From: an uncultured Lachnospiraceae bacterium
GTDB taxonomy: Bacteria; Bacillota; Clostridia; Lachnospirales; Lachnospiraceae
Assembly: GCA_947566645.1 (NCBI GenBank)
Contig: CANOKL010000005.1
Location: 1 to 64,000 of the forward strand
Direction of reading: 5' to 3'
Length of the DNA: 64,000 nucleotides
Part shown: piece by piece, positions 26,341 through 35,678 of the stretch
Layout of the letters: every line of letters begins with the position of its first letter
Position numbering within the stretch: the stretch's first letter is position 1
Position numbers and translations under genes: made by a program
The notes under the pieces: generated by a model
What the model was told of the DNA's origin: nothing
The model's database searches: none
The model's input: the letters and a program-made list of their open reading frames with translations, nothing else

Positions 26341-26411
26341 AAAAAAGAAAGGGCTGTATGCAGAAAACAGCCACTTTATTGTTACAGTTCAGCCGAAGGC
26401 TGAACTGTTAT
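26341..26411 (-). terminator. double hairpin terminator after the DUF4143 ATPase gene
   Basis: On the minus strand, a hairpin ACAGTTCAGCC/GGCTGAACTGT (11 bp) is followed by GGCTGT/ACAGCC and then CTTTCTTTTTTT. The first hairpin has the GTTAC-like ends seen elsewhere in the window. Confidence 0.75.
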
Positions 26412-26417
26412 ACTTTA

Positions 26418-27773
26418 TTACCCAAGATCAAATGGGATCCTCCCACAGAGGTAGAGGGGAACCGTATATTTTTTACCAGATATCCCACCATACGTATTTT
26501 TCAGATGATATATATAATCCAGCCTTCCCCGTTCTAACAGAGCTTTTGCTGTATTAGCCTGATTTTTCCCTCTCTTTACCTCCAGGCCATAATTCCGGTT
26601 ATCTATCCGGCTTCTCACATAGAAATCCAACTCACCGCTTGTCTTTTTATCTGTAGCAAACCAGGGCACCTGCCCGGCAATCTCCTGTCTGCGAATCCGC
26701 CTGACAAGTTCAAGATATACAAAGTTTTCACACAGAACCCCTTCGATTACACTGAGCGGTTCGCCAGTCAGTTTCAGAAAGTGACCTGCCACCCCCAAAT
26801 CATTAAAATAATAGCGACAGTTATCTACAAGATCCAGATTGCTGCAGTCCACGCTCATACTGCAATAGCCGATCTGGTGAGATAAATACAGCCAGCTAAT
26901 TGCATAATTAGTCATTTTTTTTGTAATTCTCCCGCTTTCCTCTTTAAAAATGATCTTCGTTAAATCTGTAGTAAGATCCGGAGTACCCTTTTTCTCCTTT
27001 AAAAGAGTTGCTGCAATAGAAGAAAAAATCTTTTCAAACATTTCCAGTCCCAGAGGACTTTCAAAATATCTGGCAGATTCCCTGACAAATATCCGAATCA
27101 AGTTCCCGATCACTGCTTCACATTCACGGATGCTCTTAGTTTCCAAATAGGTTGTTACAACCTCCGGATATCCGCCTGTCTGCAGATAAATCTTAAAGTA
27201 TGACCGCAGTTCATCGTACCAGGCATGATCAGAATCCCCATACAAACTAACCGCCTCATATAACTCACGCTTATGGAATGCACCCAGAAACTCAGAAAAT
27301 GTAAGGGGTGTCAGCGTAAGGGTTTCTATGTCCCCTGCTGAGAGAAAATAATCCTTTTCTCTCGTTTTACCGAGATAAGAGCCTGTCACAATAAAATGTG
27401 TCCTGAAATTCCTTGCGAACTCTCTGATCTTGCTATATACAGCAGGCGATTCCTGAATCTCATCAATCACGATCAATAGTTCTTCATTATCTGAAAAATC
27501 TGGTTCATATAGCTGAAACGCTTTATAAACCGGATTTTTTTCCCTCTTCTGCCCAGGCTCCCAGCTTACAGACATCTCCAGGCACTTCAAAAAGTCAGTG
27601 CCAGAAGAACCGACCATATTAATATAAATATGATTTTTGTATTCCTTTTTCGCAAATTTATCCAAAATGTATGTTTTTCCAACCTGCCGCGCGCCCTCAA
27701 GCTCCAAAACCTTATGGCTGCATCTGGCTTTCCATGCAAGTAATTTCTGGTAAATGTCACGTTCTAATTCCAT
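26418..27773 (-). CDS. AAA ATPase with DUF4143 C-terminal domain
   Basis: The 451-residue protein is of the widespread ATPase class with N-terminal P-loop domain (LEGARQVGKTYIL), Walker B (ELLIVIDEIQESP) and sensor region (HFIVTGSYLGKTRE). The C-terminal nuclease-like DUF4143 domain carries LDFYVRSR...YGLEVKRGKN, a PD-(D/E)XK-like Asp and Glu-X-Lys. The ATG at 27773 has AGGAGG 6 bases upstream. Its cellular role is unknown, and many copies are accessory genes. It follows the radical SAM gene region on the same strand but upstream of glgB, with terminators between. Confidence 0.88.
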   Translation of the reverse strand: MELERDIYQKLLAWKARCSHKVLELEGARQVGKTYILDKFAKKEYKNHIYINMVGSSGTDFLKCLEMSVSWEPGQKREKNPVYKAFQLYEPDFSDNEELLIVIDEIQESPAVYSKIREFARNFRTHFIVTGSYLGKTREKDYFLSAGDIETLTLTPLTFSEFLGAFHKRELYEAVSLYGDSDHAWYDELRSYFKIYLQTGGYPEVVTTYLETKSIRECEAVIGNLIRIFVRESARYFESPLGLEMFEKIFSSIAATLLKEKKGTPDLTTDLTKIIFKEESGRITKKMTNYAISWLYLSHQIGYCSMSVDCSNLDLVDNCRYYFNDLGVAGHFLKLTGEPLSVIEGVLCENFVYLELVRRIRRQEIAGQVPWFATDKKTSGELDFYVRSRIDNRNYGLEVKRGKNQANTAKALLERGRLDYIYHLKNTYGGISGKKYTVPLYLCGRIPFDLG

Positions 27774-27832
27774 GTTCCGCCTCCTGATTACTTTACAGTC
27801 ACACTTGCAGCAGGACACTGATGATGCCTTTC

Positions 27833-28774
27833 TTACCTTTGATCATCCCCGCCAGTGGGATATACGGGACTACGGTGATCAGCATCGCATCTTTCCAGCA
27901 CAGGGCATTCTCCCTGCACGTAAGAATACACCTCTGTCTCCGGCGTACGCCCAATCATCTGCTTAAGCCGTGCCAGCATCTTTTCCCGATCCCGCGGAAG
28001 TCTCCCCCGCACGCGGAACTCAATAAAATCATGAAACCCATCATACAGAACTTCTGCCGTCAGCAGCTCGATCAGGAGGTGTTCCTCCAAAAGGTTCTCC
28101 CTCTCTGATGCAGGAACAAAGCTGCCATCCAGGATATTCTGATACAACGGCACCTCCTTGTGCAGAAACATAGAGAAATTCACTACATGGGCCGGCTTTG
28201 TCTGGTTCAGGAATTTCGCCAGCACCTCTGCGTTTTCCCTGCCTCTTCCCTTCCCTGCCACTCCTGTCATAATATGTGCATCGTAAGTAAGCCCTGCCTC
28301 ATGAAGACAGCCGATTGCCTCATATGCTTCTTTCTGATTATGATCCTTCTCCATAAACAAAAGCACATCATCCAGCCCGCTTTCAATACCAAGATACAGA
28401 TGACGTACCCCCAGCCTCTGAAATGCCCTTAGCTCCTGCTCAGATCTCTTCCTTATACTTGTTACAGTAGCATCCATATTAATCTCTTCACATTCCGGAA
28501 AATACCTCCTGACCATCTCCAGAATGTAAATAAGTCGCTCATCCTTCTGGGCAAATGCATTCCCGTCTCCCAAAAAGATCTTCCTTGGATGACCGCCTGC
28601 CTTTTTCACACGCAGAAGCTCTCCTTCGATCTGCTCATATGGAAGCTCCCGATATCTGAGATGCCTGAACAGGTTACAGAATCTGCACCTGTTATAAGAA
28701 CATCCCACCATAATCGGGAGCATAAATGAAGAGCGTTCCATTGGTGCACGGCAGATTTGTCCTTCATACTCCAT
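27833..28774 (-). CDS. radical SAM protein (Elp3/COG1032-like)
   Basis: The cluster-binding Cys are in VGCSYNRCRFCNLF (Cys25, Cys30, Cys33), a CX4CX2C spacing seen in one radical SAM branch. KIFLGDGNAF and LGIESGLDDVL are the Gly-rich and Glu motifs of the barrel. The substrate is unknown. The last residues (after ERCDADH) look like a non-conserved tail. The start is 13 bases after the stop of the large TPR/AAA gene. Confidence 0.88.
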   Translation of the reverse strand: MEYEGQICRAPMERSSFMLPIMVGCSYNRCRFCNLFRHLRYRELPYEQIEGELLRVKKAGGHPRKIFLGDGNAFAQKDERLIYILEMVRRYFPECEEINMDATVTSIRKRSEQELRAFQRLGVRHLYLGIESGLDDVLLFMEKDHNQKEAYEAIGCLHEAGLTYDAHIMTGVAGKGRGRENAEVLAKFLNQTKPAHVVNFSMFLHKEVPLYQNILDGSFVPASERENLLEEHLLIELLTAEVLYDGFHDFIEFRVRGRLPRDREKMLARLKQMIGRTPETEVYSYVQGECPVLERCDADHRSPVYPTGGDDQR

Positions 28775-28786
28775 AGCTCTGCCTCC

Positions 28787-31700
28787 CTAATGCTTGAAAT
28801 CCTCCTCTTTGAGAATAATCCTGTCTGATTCATCGGTTCCCCTGCCAAACATCCTTCTCGCCAGATGCTTTACATTAGCCTTCTGCGAATGTTCAATCGC
28901 TTCGTCCATAATCTCCTTAACCTCCGCAACTGTTACGGCATGATCCTCTCTCTGCATCACGTCAATACGGCTGTATAATGCAAGAATACCCATTTCATCC
29001 AGTTTATATCCATTTTCTTTCGCATAAGTCTGTCCGAAAGTGACGAGTTCATCATTGATAAATACAGGCAGTTCCAGTCTGGACGTGAATTTCTTCTTAA
29101 AGTCCGGATGTGCCGTCAGAATTCTCTCAAGGGGCTTCCTCTGATCCTCCAGTACAAACAGCATCTCGCCGGTCTTCTTTTCCATCAGCATACTCAGCTC
29201 CCTGATGGTCCTTGAATTAAGCTTCCCGGCCTTTTCTATAATAATCGCACCGCCCCTGAGCTTCTGTATGATATTAGACAGCTCCTTCTTGTTCAAAGAT
29301 TCTCCGGTCACAATTGCAACCTTCCCCTGCTTTAAGTTTCTCTGCTTCTGGATTGCTTTCACAATATCAACGGCCAGCACAGTCTTTCCGGATCCTTTCC
29401 GGCCAATTACAAGGAGATTCCCTGTACGGGAGCTCCCCTCCCTCTGCGCTCTTCTGTCATTATCAAGCACCTCAACAATCTGCTCACTCATACCGCGGAC
29501 AGGCACAAAGTACGAAAACAGCTTTTTCTGCTCCTCTGTAAGACCAGCCTTCAGGCCGATCTCACTTGTTGCGCTTAGATCATATCGTCCGGTTACTACA
29601 AAACCTGTATCAAACGGAACGCCGCTCCCCTTCGCTTTTTTTATTCTCTTTTGTATCTCCTCTTCCGAAGGCTCCTCAATCTCAAGAGGCTCATCATTCT
29701 TGGCGCCCCTTATCTGAGGCAGCTCATCGTCAAAAAAGTCCTCGCCGTCAAATTCGTCCTCGAATTCATCCTCTTCGAACTCATCTTCGCCGAATTCATC
29801 CTCCTCAAACTCGTCCTCCTCAAATTCATCTTCCTCGAATTCATCTTCCTCGAATTCATCTTCTTCGAACTCATCTTCCTCGAATTCGTCCTCTTCAAAT
29901 TCGTCCTCTTCAAATTCGTCCTCTTCGAATTCATCTTCTTCGAACTCATCTTCCCCAAGTTCGTCTTCTTCGAATTCGTCCGCTTTGAATTCATCTTCTT
30001 CGAATTCGTCCGCTTCAAATCCATCCTTTTCGAATTCATCCTCGAATTCATCAAAGGTTTCCGCTTCAAATTCTCCTTCTTCAGCCTCTTCCACGCCAAA
30101 GTCAAGCTCCATCTGATAGCCGTCACCCTGAGAATCCGTCTTTGCAAGCTCCAGCTCCTCGCCTGAATCGAAAGCAGCTTCTCCTGCTTCTGAAACACGC
30201 CCTTCCAGTTCCTCCACCAATTGTCTGATATCATCGGACAGGATTGGCTGCTTCTTTGTAATTCTTCCAGTGGATGCCTTCTTTGATGCAGCTCTTTTCT
30301 CCGGCTTCTCTGAGCCTTTCCGGGAGGACTCTGAAGCCTTTTTCTTCATCTCAGGACGGGCTGCTTCCGCCGCCTTTTTTTCTTCCTCCAGACGCGCCGC
30401 CTCTTTTGCAGCTCTTTTTTCCGCTTCCAGGCGGGCAGACTCCTCTGCCCTTCTCTCTGCTTCAAGACGCGCCTCTTTTGCAGCTCTTTTTTCTGCCTCA
30501 AGACGCGCTGCCTCTTCTGCCGCTTTTTTCTCTGCTTCCAGGCGCGCTGCCTCTTCTGCCGCTTTCTTCTCTGCTTCCAGGCGCGCTGCCTCTTCTGCCG
30601 CTTTCTTCTCTGCCTCCAGACGCGCCGCTTCCGCCGCGGCCTTTTTCTCTGCCTCCAGACGCGCCGCCTCTTCCTTTCGCTTTGCTACTTCCTCAGCTTC
30701 TCTTCTTTCAGCTTCGAGTCTCTCTGCTCTTCTGCGCTCCTCAACAGCGGCGCGTTCCTTCCTCAGACGCTCTTCATCCCTGGCTCTCTGCTCCTCAATC
30801 GCTTCCGCATTCACCTTCTGCTTCTCTTCCCATTCCTGAAGAATGTCTTCAATCTTCATCTGCCCGGAGATCCGGATTTCCTCCTCTCTCTGAGCCATCC
30901 GCTTCTTTTCCTCCAGATTAATGCCATTTGCCATTGCAACGCCATTAAACAGCGCCTCTTCAAGTGTTGCTCCTGTCACAACTGTGGAGATTGATTTTTT
31001 CTTTGCTGTCTCGTGCTCTTCAGGCTGCGCTTCTTCGCTCTCTTCCTCCCCGAAGTCCTGTTCCTCCAGATCATCCGGCTCTTCCCCAAAGCCAGACTCT
31101 TCATCAGCATCTGCCTCCTCCCGGGCACTCTGCTCCTCCAGAGCATTCAGCTCTTCTACAAGACTATGCTCTTCTGCAAGACCATGCTCTTCTGCTGCCG
31201 GCTCCTTCTCATCCTTTTCCTCTGCCCCGGTATTCTGCGCCTCCATGGCTGCAAGCGCAGCGCTAAGCTCCCCTGTCGGAAGCCTTCTTGTTGCATCTGT
31301 CTCTATACTTTCCTGTTCATCCGGAAGTCCAGCCATTACTTCATCTATCGAGAGAGCTGCTCCCGAAATCTCAGTTAATTCCATCGTCACGTCCGGCACG
31401 GGCTGCGCCGGTATCTTTTTCTGCTTCGAAGCAGGGCGTGCAGAGGTACCGGGACGTCTCACAACTGTCCTTTTCACCCCTTTGTATTCATCATACTTTT
31501 CCTGCTGAAGAGGTGTCAGGGGCTTATACTTCATCTTAAGCTCCATCGCCTGGTATACGTATTTACCCTCGCTAAACCACAGAATAAGGTCATCACATTC
31601 CTCCAGGCATTCCGCAGTCATACCTGCCTCATGATATAATTTTGCAAGCTCATATGCCCACTTCTCCACATATTCCGCCTTTTTAAAGTCAGACAGCGCG

Positions 31701-32089
31701 TCAATCTGCTCGGAAAGCGGGGATCCCTGTGCCTTTAAAATCTTATATTTTAATATGTACTGATTCGGATCCTTCGGAGCCAGCTTTACAAATTCCTCAT
31801 AACAGTCCGACGCTTCATCAACATCATTCACCTTAAGGGCCAGTATCCCCAGCCGGTATGCAATCTTTCTGCTTCCTGGAGAACGGTCGAATGCCATCAG
31901 TAAAATATCCCGGCTCTTCACAAACTCTCCGTTCTGCTCATAGATTTCACTGACTGTATTCAGCATAGATACATTTTTTACTCTTTTCCAGTCAATCGTA
32001 TCTGCAATCTCCACCGCTTTTTTATGCTGGCGCTTTTCCATATACTCCAGCATCTGCTCTGTTTTTACCCGATATTCATACTTATCCAA
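28787..32089 (-). CDS. large TPR, charged-helix, acidic-repeat and AAA-type ATPase protein
   Basis: This is a protein of about 1100 residues in four parts. (1) An N-terminal TPR-like helical region (about 1-210). (2) A Glu-rich linker and a long Ala/Glu/Lys/Arg helix of repeated EAARLEAEKKAAE units (about 430-580). (3) About twenty acidic EEDEF-type pentads (about 680-785). (4) A C-terminal AAA+-like domain with Walker A GRKGSGKT (near 899-906). The Walker B position reads AIIIEKAG, where CbbX/SpoVK relatives have the Asp-Glu pair, so catalysis is doubtful. The start is TTG 32089 (GAGGTGAG upstream) or GTG 32098. A clear promoter lies upstream. I know no named homologue. Confidence 0.8.
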   Translation of the reverse strand: MDKYEYRVKTEQMLEYMEKRQHKKAVEIADTIDWKRVKNVSMLNTVSEIYEQNGEFVKSRDILLMAFDRSPGSRKIAYRLGILALKVNDVDEASDCYEEFVKLAPKDPNQYILKYKILKAQGSPLSEQIDALSDFKKAEYVEKWAYELAKLYHEAGMTAECLEECDDLILWFSEGKYVYQAMELKMKYKPLTPLQQEKYDEYKGVKRTVVRRPGTSARPASKQKKIPAQPVPDVTMELTEISGAALSIDEVMAGLPDEQESIETDATRRLPTGELSAALAAMEAQNTGAEEKDEKEPAAEEHGLAEEHSLVEELNALEEQSAREEADADEESGFGEEPDDLEEQDFGEEESEEAQPEEHETAKKKSISTVVTGATLEEALFNGVAMANGINLEEKKRMAQREEEIRISGQMKIEDILQEWEEKQKVNAEAIEEQRARDEERLRKERAAVEERRRAERLEAERREAEEVAKRKEEAARLEAEKKAAAEAARLEAEKKAAEEAARLEAEKKAAEEAARLEAEKKAAEEAARLEAEKRAAKEARLEAERRAEESARLEAEKRAAKEAARLEEEKKAAEAARPEMKKKASESSRKGSEKPEKRAASKKASTGRITKKQPILSDDIRQLVEELEGRVSEAGEAAFDSGEELELAKTDSQGDGYQMELDFGVEEAEEGEFEAETFDEFEDEFEKDGFEADEFEEDEFKADEFEEDELGEDEFEEDEFEEDEFEEDEFEEDEFEEDEFEEDEFEEDEFEEDEFEEDEFEEDEFGEDEFEEDEFEDEFDGEDFFDDELPQIRGAKNDEPLEIEEPSEEEIQKRIKKAKGSGVPFDTGFVVTGRYDLSATSEIGLKAGLTEEQKKLFSYFVPVRGMSEQIVEVLDNDRRAQREGSSRTGNLLVIGRKGSGKTVLAVDIVKAIQKQRNLKQGKVAIVTGESLNKKELSNIIQKLRGGAIIIEKAGKLNSRTIRELSMLMEKKTGEMLFVLEDQRKPLERILTAHPDFKKKFTSRLELPVFINDELVTFGQTYAKENGYKLDEMGILALYSRIDVMQREDHAVTVAEVKEIMDEAIEHSQKANVKHLARRMFGRGTDESDRIILKEEDFKH
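29755..30055 (-). repeat. 15-base tandem repeats coding for EEDEF pentads
   Basis: Repeats of the type GAATTCGAGGAAGAT run for about 300 bases with wobble-position variation. They encode an extreme acidic tract with a Phe every fifth residue. Confidence 0.9.
30360..30680 (-). repeat. tandem repeats coding for EAARLEAEKKAAE helical units
   Basis: Units of about 39-42 bases encode an Arg/Lys/Glu/Ala helix of the single-alpha-helix type. The copies are near-identical in the middle and decay at both ends. Confidence 0.85.
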
Positions 32090-32164
32090 TCTTCTCACCT
32101 CAAAAATGTATTGTTATACTCCACCTGTAAACCGGCGCGGCTGTGTGCATCCATTTACGCTATA

Positions 32165-32193
32165 AGTTTATCATACAGCTCACATATTGTCAA
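32165..32193 (-). promoter_or_regulatory. promoter of the large TPR/AAA gene
   Basis: TTGACA (32193-32188), 17 bases, TAAACT (32170-32165) on the minus strand, about 70 bases before the start codon. Confidence 0.65.
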
Positions 32194-32230
32194 AAATAAG
32201 CGAAGAAAAATATTAAATTTTTGTTACACA

Positions 32231-32287
32231 GTTACGATTCACGGACTAGCCGTCCGCTCATAGTAACGATTCGGGACGGCATTCCAA
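32231..32287 (+). repeat. dispersed 57-base palindromic repeat, copy 2
   Basis: The GTTAC...GTAAC inverted repeat (32231-32267) with inner GGAC/GTCC, followed by GATTCGGGACGGCATTCCA, matches 13045-13101 closely. Confidence 0.75.
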
Positions 32288-32301
32288 TAACAAAATGAAT
32301 A

Positions 32302-32336
32302 GCCATTACAAACTTTCGTCATAATGGCTATTTTTA
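32302..32336. terminator. bidirectional terminator-like hairpin
   Basis: An 11-bp perfect stem, AATAGCCATTA/TAATGGCTATT. A strong T-rich run follows on the plus strand and a weaker one (CATTTTGTTATT) on the minus strand. It lies between the candidate RNA and the large TPR/AAA gene. Confidence 0.6.
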
Positions 32337-32914
32337 TTTTATTTAATTTTATTTTTATTTTAATCGGAGGAGTTCTCTTGATTCTTTCGTTCCCTAAATT
32401 ACTCATTCCTTCTTAACTCTGAAAGCTTCAGATTCGTCTAATCTCTCTGAACCCTTAATATCATTATCTATACCCCTCATTGTCCCTTCTATAAACCGAC
32501 CTCCGGGCTATTCATATCTATAACCTTTCTCTCCTGCATGCAGCTCTCCTTCCCTCTGCCTGCTTCGGTATTAAGTTATTCCGTCTATAGCCCTGTCTTA
32601 TATAGCTCCCGTATAAATACTGATATCTATATCTATGCGGCATCTGTCTTCAATATGTCTGCAGATCTGAATCCTCTGCTTTTCTGACCGGTTTCATACA
32701 TCTCCGACTGATCTTTTCATCCATCTTCTACCGGCTGCTTACTCACACTGTATAAGGCTTATTCTCTGGGAACGACGGTCTGCCCTGCCACTGACATATT
32801 GAATTGTTGTTTCTGTAAATGTGTCCAACGGATTAAGCCTCCTTTACCTCTCTATTTTCCAAAAAATCTCTGCCGCTTCCCTTTCTCGTCAGGATGCCGG
32901 CTGTTCTTTGGATT
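32302..32914 (-). ncRNA. candidate long non-coding RNA of about 610 nt
   Basis: A consensus promoter on the minus strand predicts a start near 32914. There is no ORF with an RBS until the hairpin at 32336-32302. The RNA strand is purine-rich (runs of GGAGAGAAAGG and AGAGAGG type) with several local pairings (for example AGATTAGACGAATCT and CTGCATGCAG). Length and composition recall large ornate Firmicute RNAs such as ROOL, but I cannot identify a diagnostic sequence. The downstream gene has its own promoter, so this is not simply its leader. Confidence 0.45.
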
Positions 32915-32920
32915 GATTAT

Positions 32921-32949
32921 ATAATAGCACTGCGGCGCGGATTTGTCAA
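32921..32949 (-). promoter_or_regulatory. strong promoter facing a gene-free region
   Basis: TTGACA (32949-32944), 17 bases, TATTAT (32926-32921) on the minus strand. The GC-rich spacer and AT-rich upstream flank are typical of strong sigma-A promoters. Confidence 0.7.
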
Positions 32950-33114
32950 CACTATTTTTATATTTATTTTCAATAAATATTTTATTGTGTAATTTCAATA
33001 TAATTTTCCGACTATTCACGCAACATACACAATATAACAGTTAGGATTCATGACTTTGGGACACTCATTACTCCACGAAAGATGGTTGCTTCCCGGTGTT
33101 TTACGCGTCGGGGA

Positions 33115-33149
33115 GTCATGCTTTTTCATACAAGCATGAAACGCATGAC
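33115..33149. terminator. hairpin downstream of the beta-propeller gene
   Basis: GTCATGC/GCATGAC encloses a second stem TTTCAT/ATGAAA. A T run (CCTTTT) follows on the plus strand, while the minus strand lacks one, so termination for the minus-strand gene is uncertain. Confidence 0.4.
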
Positions 33150-33164
33150 CTTTTGACGCTTATA

Positions 33165-35114
33165 TCATAAAATAATGTCCCCTACTTTTTTAAAGTGCTT
33201 CAGGCTATATGCCTCAATAATATTTCCCCGGACTACATATAAGGTTTCATCAATATAGACCCCTCTGGTTCCGGTAAAACCATTTCCATTGATCTCCTCT
33301 TCCATCTGACTGATAAATCCTCTGGATGTATCATATTTAAAGATGTAGTAATTCTGCCCGCCGTTCGTATCGCCGGCAAAGCCGATGAGATTCCTTCCCG
33401 CATCCACAAGAGCAGCCTTATAATCATAGGACACATCCGTACTATAGACATTTTTCAGAACACAGGTGTTCTCCTCCTTCACATCTGACGGATCTGATAT
33501 GTCAAACATAGTAAGCTTTACTCCATCCGTAATCATGGTCTCTTCATCCACATTCATACCGATTCCCAGAAGCTTCCCATCCCCGTAAGGATGCAGGTAA
33601 TCCGAGAATCCCGGTATCTTAAGAGAGCCGATAATCTTTGGCTTCTTCGGATTGGACAGATCTACCGAGAAGAGAGGATCCGTCTCGCGGAAGGTCACAA
33701 AGTACCCGGTATCCCCCATGAGCCTTGCGGAATAGACACGCTCATCCTTCGCCAGGTTCTCAATGGACCCCACAATCTTGAAATCCTTATCAAGAACATA
33801 CACACTGTTTGCCTCTCCCCTTGTTGTCACAATGCGGAGATAACCTTTGTATTCATCTATAGAAAAGGAATCATTAATATAGCCCTTCACTGTTCCCTGC
33901 GTCCCCGGAGTCAGTACCCCTTTCTTATAGGAAATGCTTCGGATTGTCGTCTGCTCATCATCTCCCAGGGAGCCGCTGCCCCATACTGTTTCATAATAAT
34001 AAATGTTTTCATTGCTCACATATAATTGTCCGCCCTCTGACAAAATCGCCTTGCTGTCAGCCACCTCGTCCGGCTTATCTATATTGACTGCCGCTGCAAT
34101 TGTATATGCCCTGCCCTTCTTAATCTGCGGAAGGCAGATATCCTTTTCCGCAATAAAAGTATCATTAATTCGCGGGATATAGGTCTCCGGCATCCCCCTC
34201 TCTATATTTGACCAGTCCACGCCATAGTTGCTGAACAGATACAGATACCCCTCTGCCATTCTCGAGGACTGATAATACCCGCTTTGTGTAACTCTTCCCA
34301 GCTCCTTTGGCTTTTCAATATCTGTAAGATCATAGGTTATGGCTATGGTCATCCCCTCATATGCAAACGCTCTGTCCATGAGTCCGTCATTGTCATATTT
34401 ACTGCATACCAGTACCAGTCTCTTTTTTCCGGAATCCAGATAGATTTCCTGTATATCCCCCGTCTTCTCGGCCTTAATACTGGAAGTCTCCTTCATCTGC
34501 CCGCCGCGGGTGTCCACGATGGATACTTCTTTTCTGCTGTCTCTTAATACATACAGATACGTCCCGTCCGTCTTCACCACGTCGCCTTCATCCACGCCCT
34601 CCTGGCGTACATTCGTCTCAGAATAACTTCCTCCGTCAGCAGCGCCTGCTGTATCCGCTGCCACAGATTCCGCGGCAGCCATATCTACCGAAGATTCCTT
34701 CTTTTCCGCTGCCCCGGATTCATTGATCATCTCTTCCCCATATGCACGCTGTTCTGCCTCTATCTCTTTTTTATAATTATCAATATACTCATACACCTCA
34801 TCATAATTATCTGCAGACGCCACCGTCTCCTCACTGCTGATCTCAGGGAGACTGCGGGCCGGTGTCCAGGTCCTTTCCCCTGTTCCTGTTCCCTCTCCTG
34901 TTCCGCCGGTTTTATATACCGCAATTCCTGCCACAATCACCAGACACGCCGCTGCCAGCGCCCCGATCCGGAACGGGCTGGTCTTCTTTCCCTTTTTTCT
35001 GTCAGCTTCCTCCAGGGTCTGTCTGATCCGGTCCGGCTTCACATCTTCCGGAACCATTATATTGCCAGTCTTTTCCTTTAGCTTCTGGATAACATCCTGT
35101 TCCTTCTTATTCAT
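33165..35114 (-). CDS. membrane-anchored beta-propeller protein, possible anti-sigma partner
   Basis: The 649-residue protein has a short cytoplasmic N-terminus (1-48), one membrane helix (IGALAAACLVIVAGIAVY) and a large extracellular domain. That domain carries repeated blades such as YLYVLRDSRKEVSIVDTR and GYLYLFSNYGVDWS, matching the secreted Beta_propel family. It follows the ECF sigma gene by 42 bases. A cytoplasmic tail plus a sensor domain outside is the layout of a membrane anti-sigma factor. That role is inferred; no zinc anti-sigma motif is visible in the tail. Confidence 0.82.
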   Translation of the reverse strand: MNKKEQDVIQKLKEKTGNIMVPEDVKPDRIRQTLEEADRKKGKKTSPFRIGALAAACLVIVAGIAVYKTGGTGEGTGTGERTWTPARSLPEISSEETVASADNYDEVYEYIDNYKKEIEAEQRAYGEEMINESGAAEKKESSVDMAAAESVAADTAGAADGGSYSETNVRQEGVDEGDVVKTDGTYLYVLRDSRKEVSIVDTRGGQMKETSSIKAEKTGDIQEIYLDSGKKRLVLVCSKYDNDGLMDRAFAYEGMTIAITYDLTDIEKPKELGRVTQSGYYQSSRMAEGYLYLFSNYGVDWSNIERGMPETYIPRINDTFIAEKDICLPQIKKGRAYTIAAAVNIDKPDEVADSKAILSEGGQLYVSNENIYYYETVWGSGSLGDDEQTTIRSISYKKGVLTPGTQGTVKGYINDSFSIDEYKGYLRIVTTRGEANSVYVLDKDFKIVGSIENLAKDERVYSARLMGDTGYFVTFRETDPLFSVDLSNPKKPKIIGSLKIPGFSDYLHPYGDGKLLGIGMNVDEETMITDGVKLTMFDISDPSDVKEENTCVLKNVYSTDVSYDYKAALVDAGRNLIGFAGDTNGGQNYYIFKYDTSRGFISQMEEEINGNGFTGTRGVYIDETLYVVRGNIIEAYSLKHFKKVGDIIL

Positions 35115-35156
35115 AAAACTGCCCCTTTCTCAAAACTTCCGCAAAATCCATCTGAT

Positions 35157-35636
35157 TTACTGTAAAACACATTCCATCTTAGCAAGAGCACGGCTCCGCT
35201 TGGAACGCACCGTATTTGCATTCAGTTTCATCATAATTCCAATCTCATTGCTGTTATATCCGCCAAAAACAGACAGACCGACAATCGTCTGCTCTTCCTC
35301 CGTCAGAATAAAAAAGGCATTCCTTACATCCATCGCAAGAGAAAGATCAACATCCTCCGCCGCAGGCTCCTCATATGGACTTCCTCCATCCTGCGGCATC
35401 TCGCGCGTGACCTGCTTAAGTCTTCTCCTGCAGATATTCGAAAGGATCGTAAACATCCAACTTTTGAATGCCTCCTCTTTACGGAGCTTCCGGATATTCT
35501 CATATGCAGATATGACCGCCTCACTCACCGAATCCTCCGCCTCCTGCTGATTCTTCATCAGACAGAGAGCGAAACGATACAGATCCGTATAAACGTCTTC
35601 ATACATCTGCGCAAACTTCCTGGCATCGCATTTCAT
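35157..35636 (-). CDS. ECF-type sigma-70 family RNA polymerase sigma factor
   Basis: This 159-residue sigma factor has region 2 (YTDLYRFALCLMKNQQEAEDSVSEAVISAYENI, residues about 16-50, then WMFTILSNICRRRL) and region 4 (TEEEQTIVGLSVFGGYNSNEIGIMMKLNANTVRSKRSRAL). The ATG at 35636 has GGAGGAG 5 bases upstream; a frame to 35663 is unlikely. It probably controls itself and the downstream membrane protein. Its regulon is not visible from the window. Confidence 0.9.
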   Translation of the reverse strand: MKCDARKFAQMYEDVYTDLYRFALCLMKNQQEAEDSVSEAVISAYENIRKLRKEEAFKSWMFTILSNICRRRLKQVTREMPQDGGSPYEEPAAEDVDLSLAMDVRNAFFILTEEEQTIVGLSVFGGYNSNEIGIMMKLNANTVRSKRSRALAKMECVLQ

Positions 35637-35678
35637 ATCTTCTCCTCCCTTATGGATATCCAAAGTACTTTGTGTTGC

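Noticed and set aside
29755..30055. Regular 15-base repeats considered as a CRISPR array
   Set aside because: There are no spacers; the units are continuous and encode an in-frame acidic peptide tract.
29566..30921. Long ORFs antisense to, and in other frames of, the repeat regions of the TPR/AAA gene
   Set aside because: Tandem repeats without stops leave all frames open; the translations are pure low-complexity Leu/Pro or Phe/Ser runs.
32641..32735. Short minus-strand ORF (about 24 codons from an ATG) inside the candidate RNA
   Set aside because: No RBS, no extension and no composition typical of a peptide gene.
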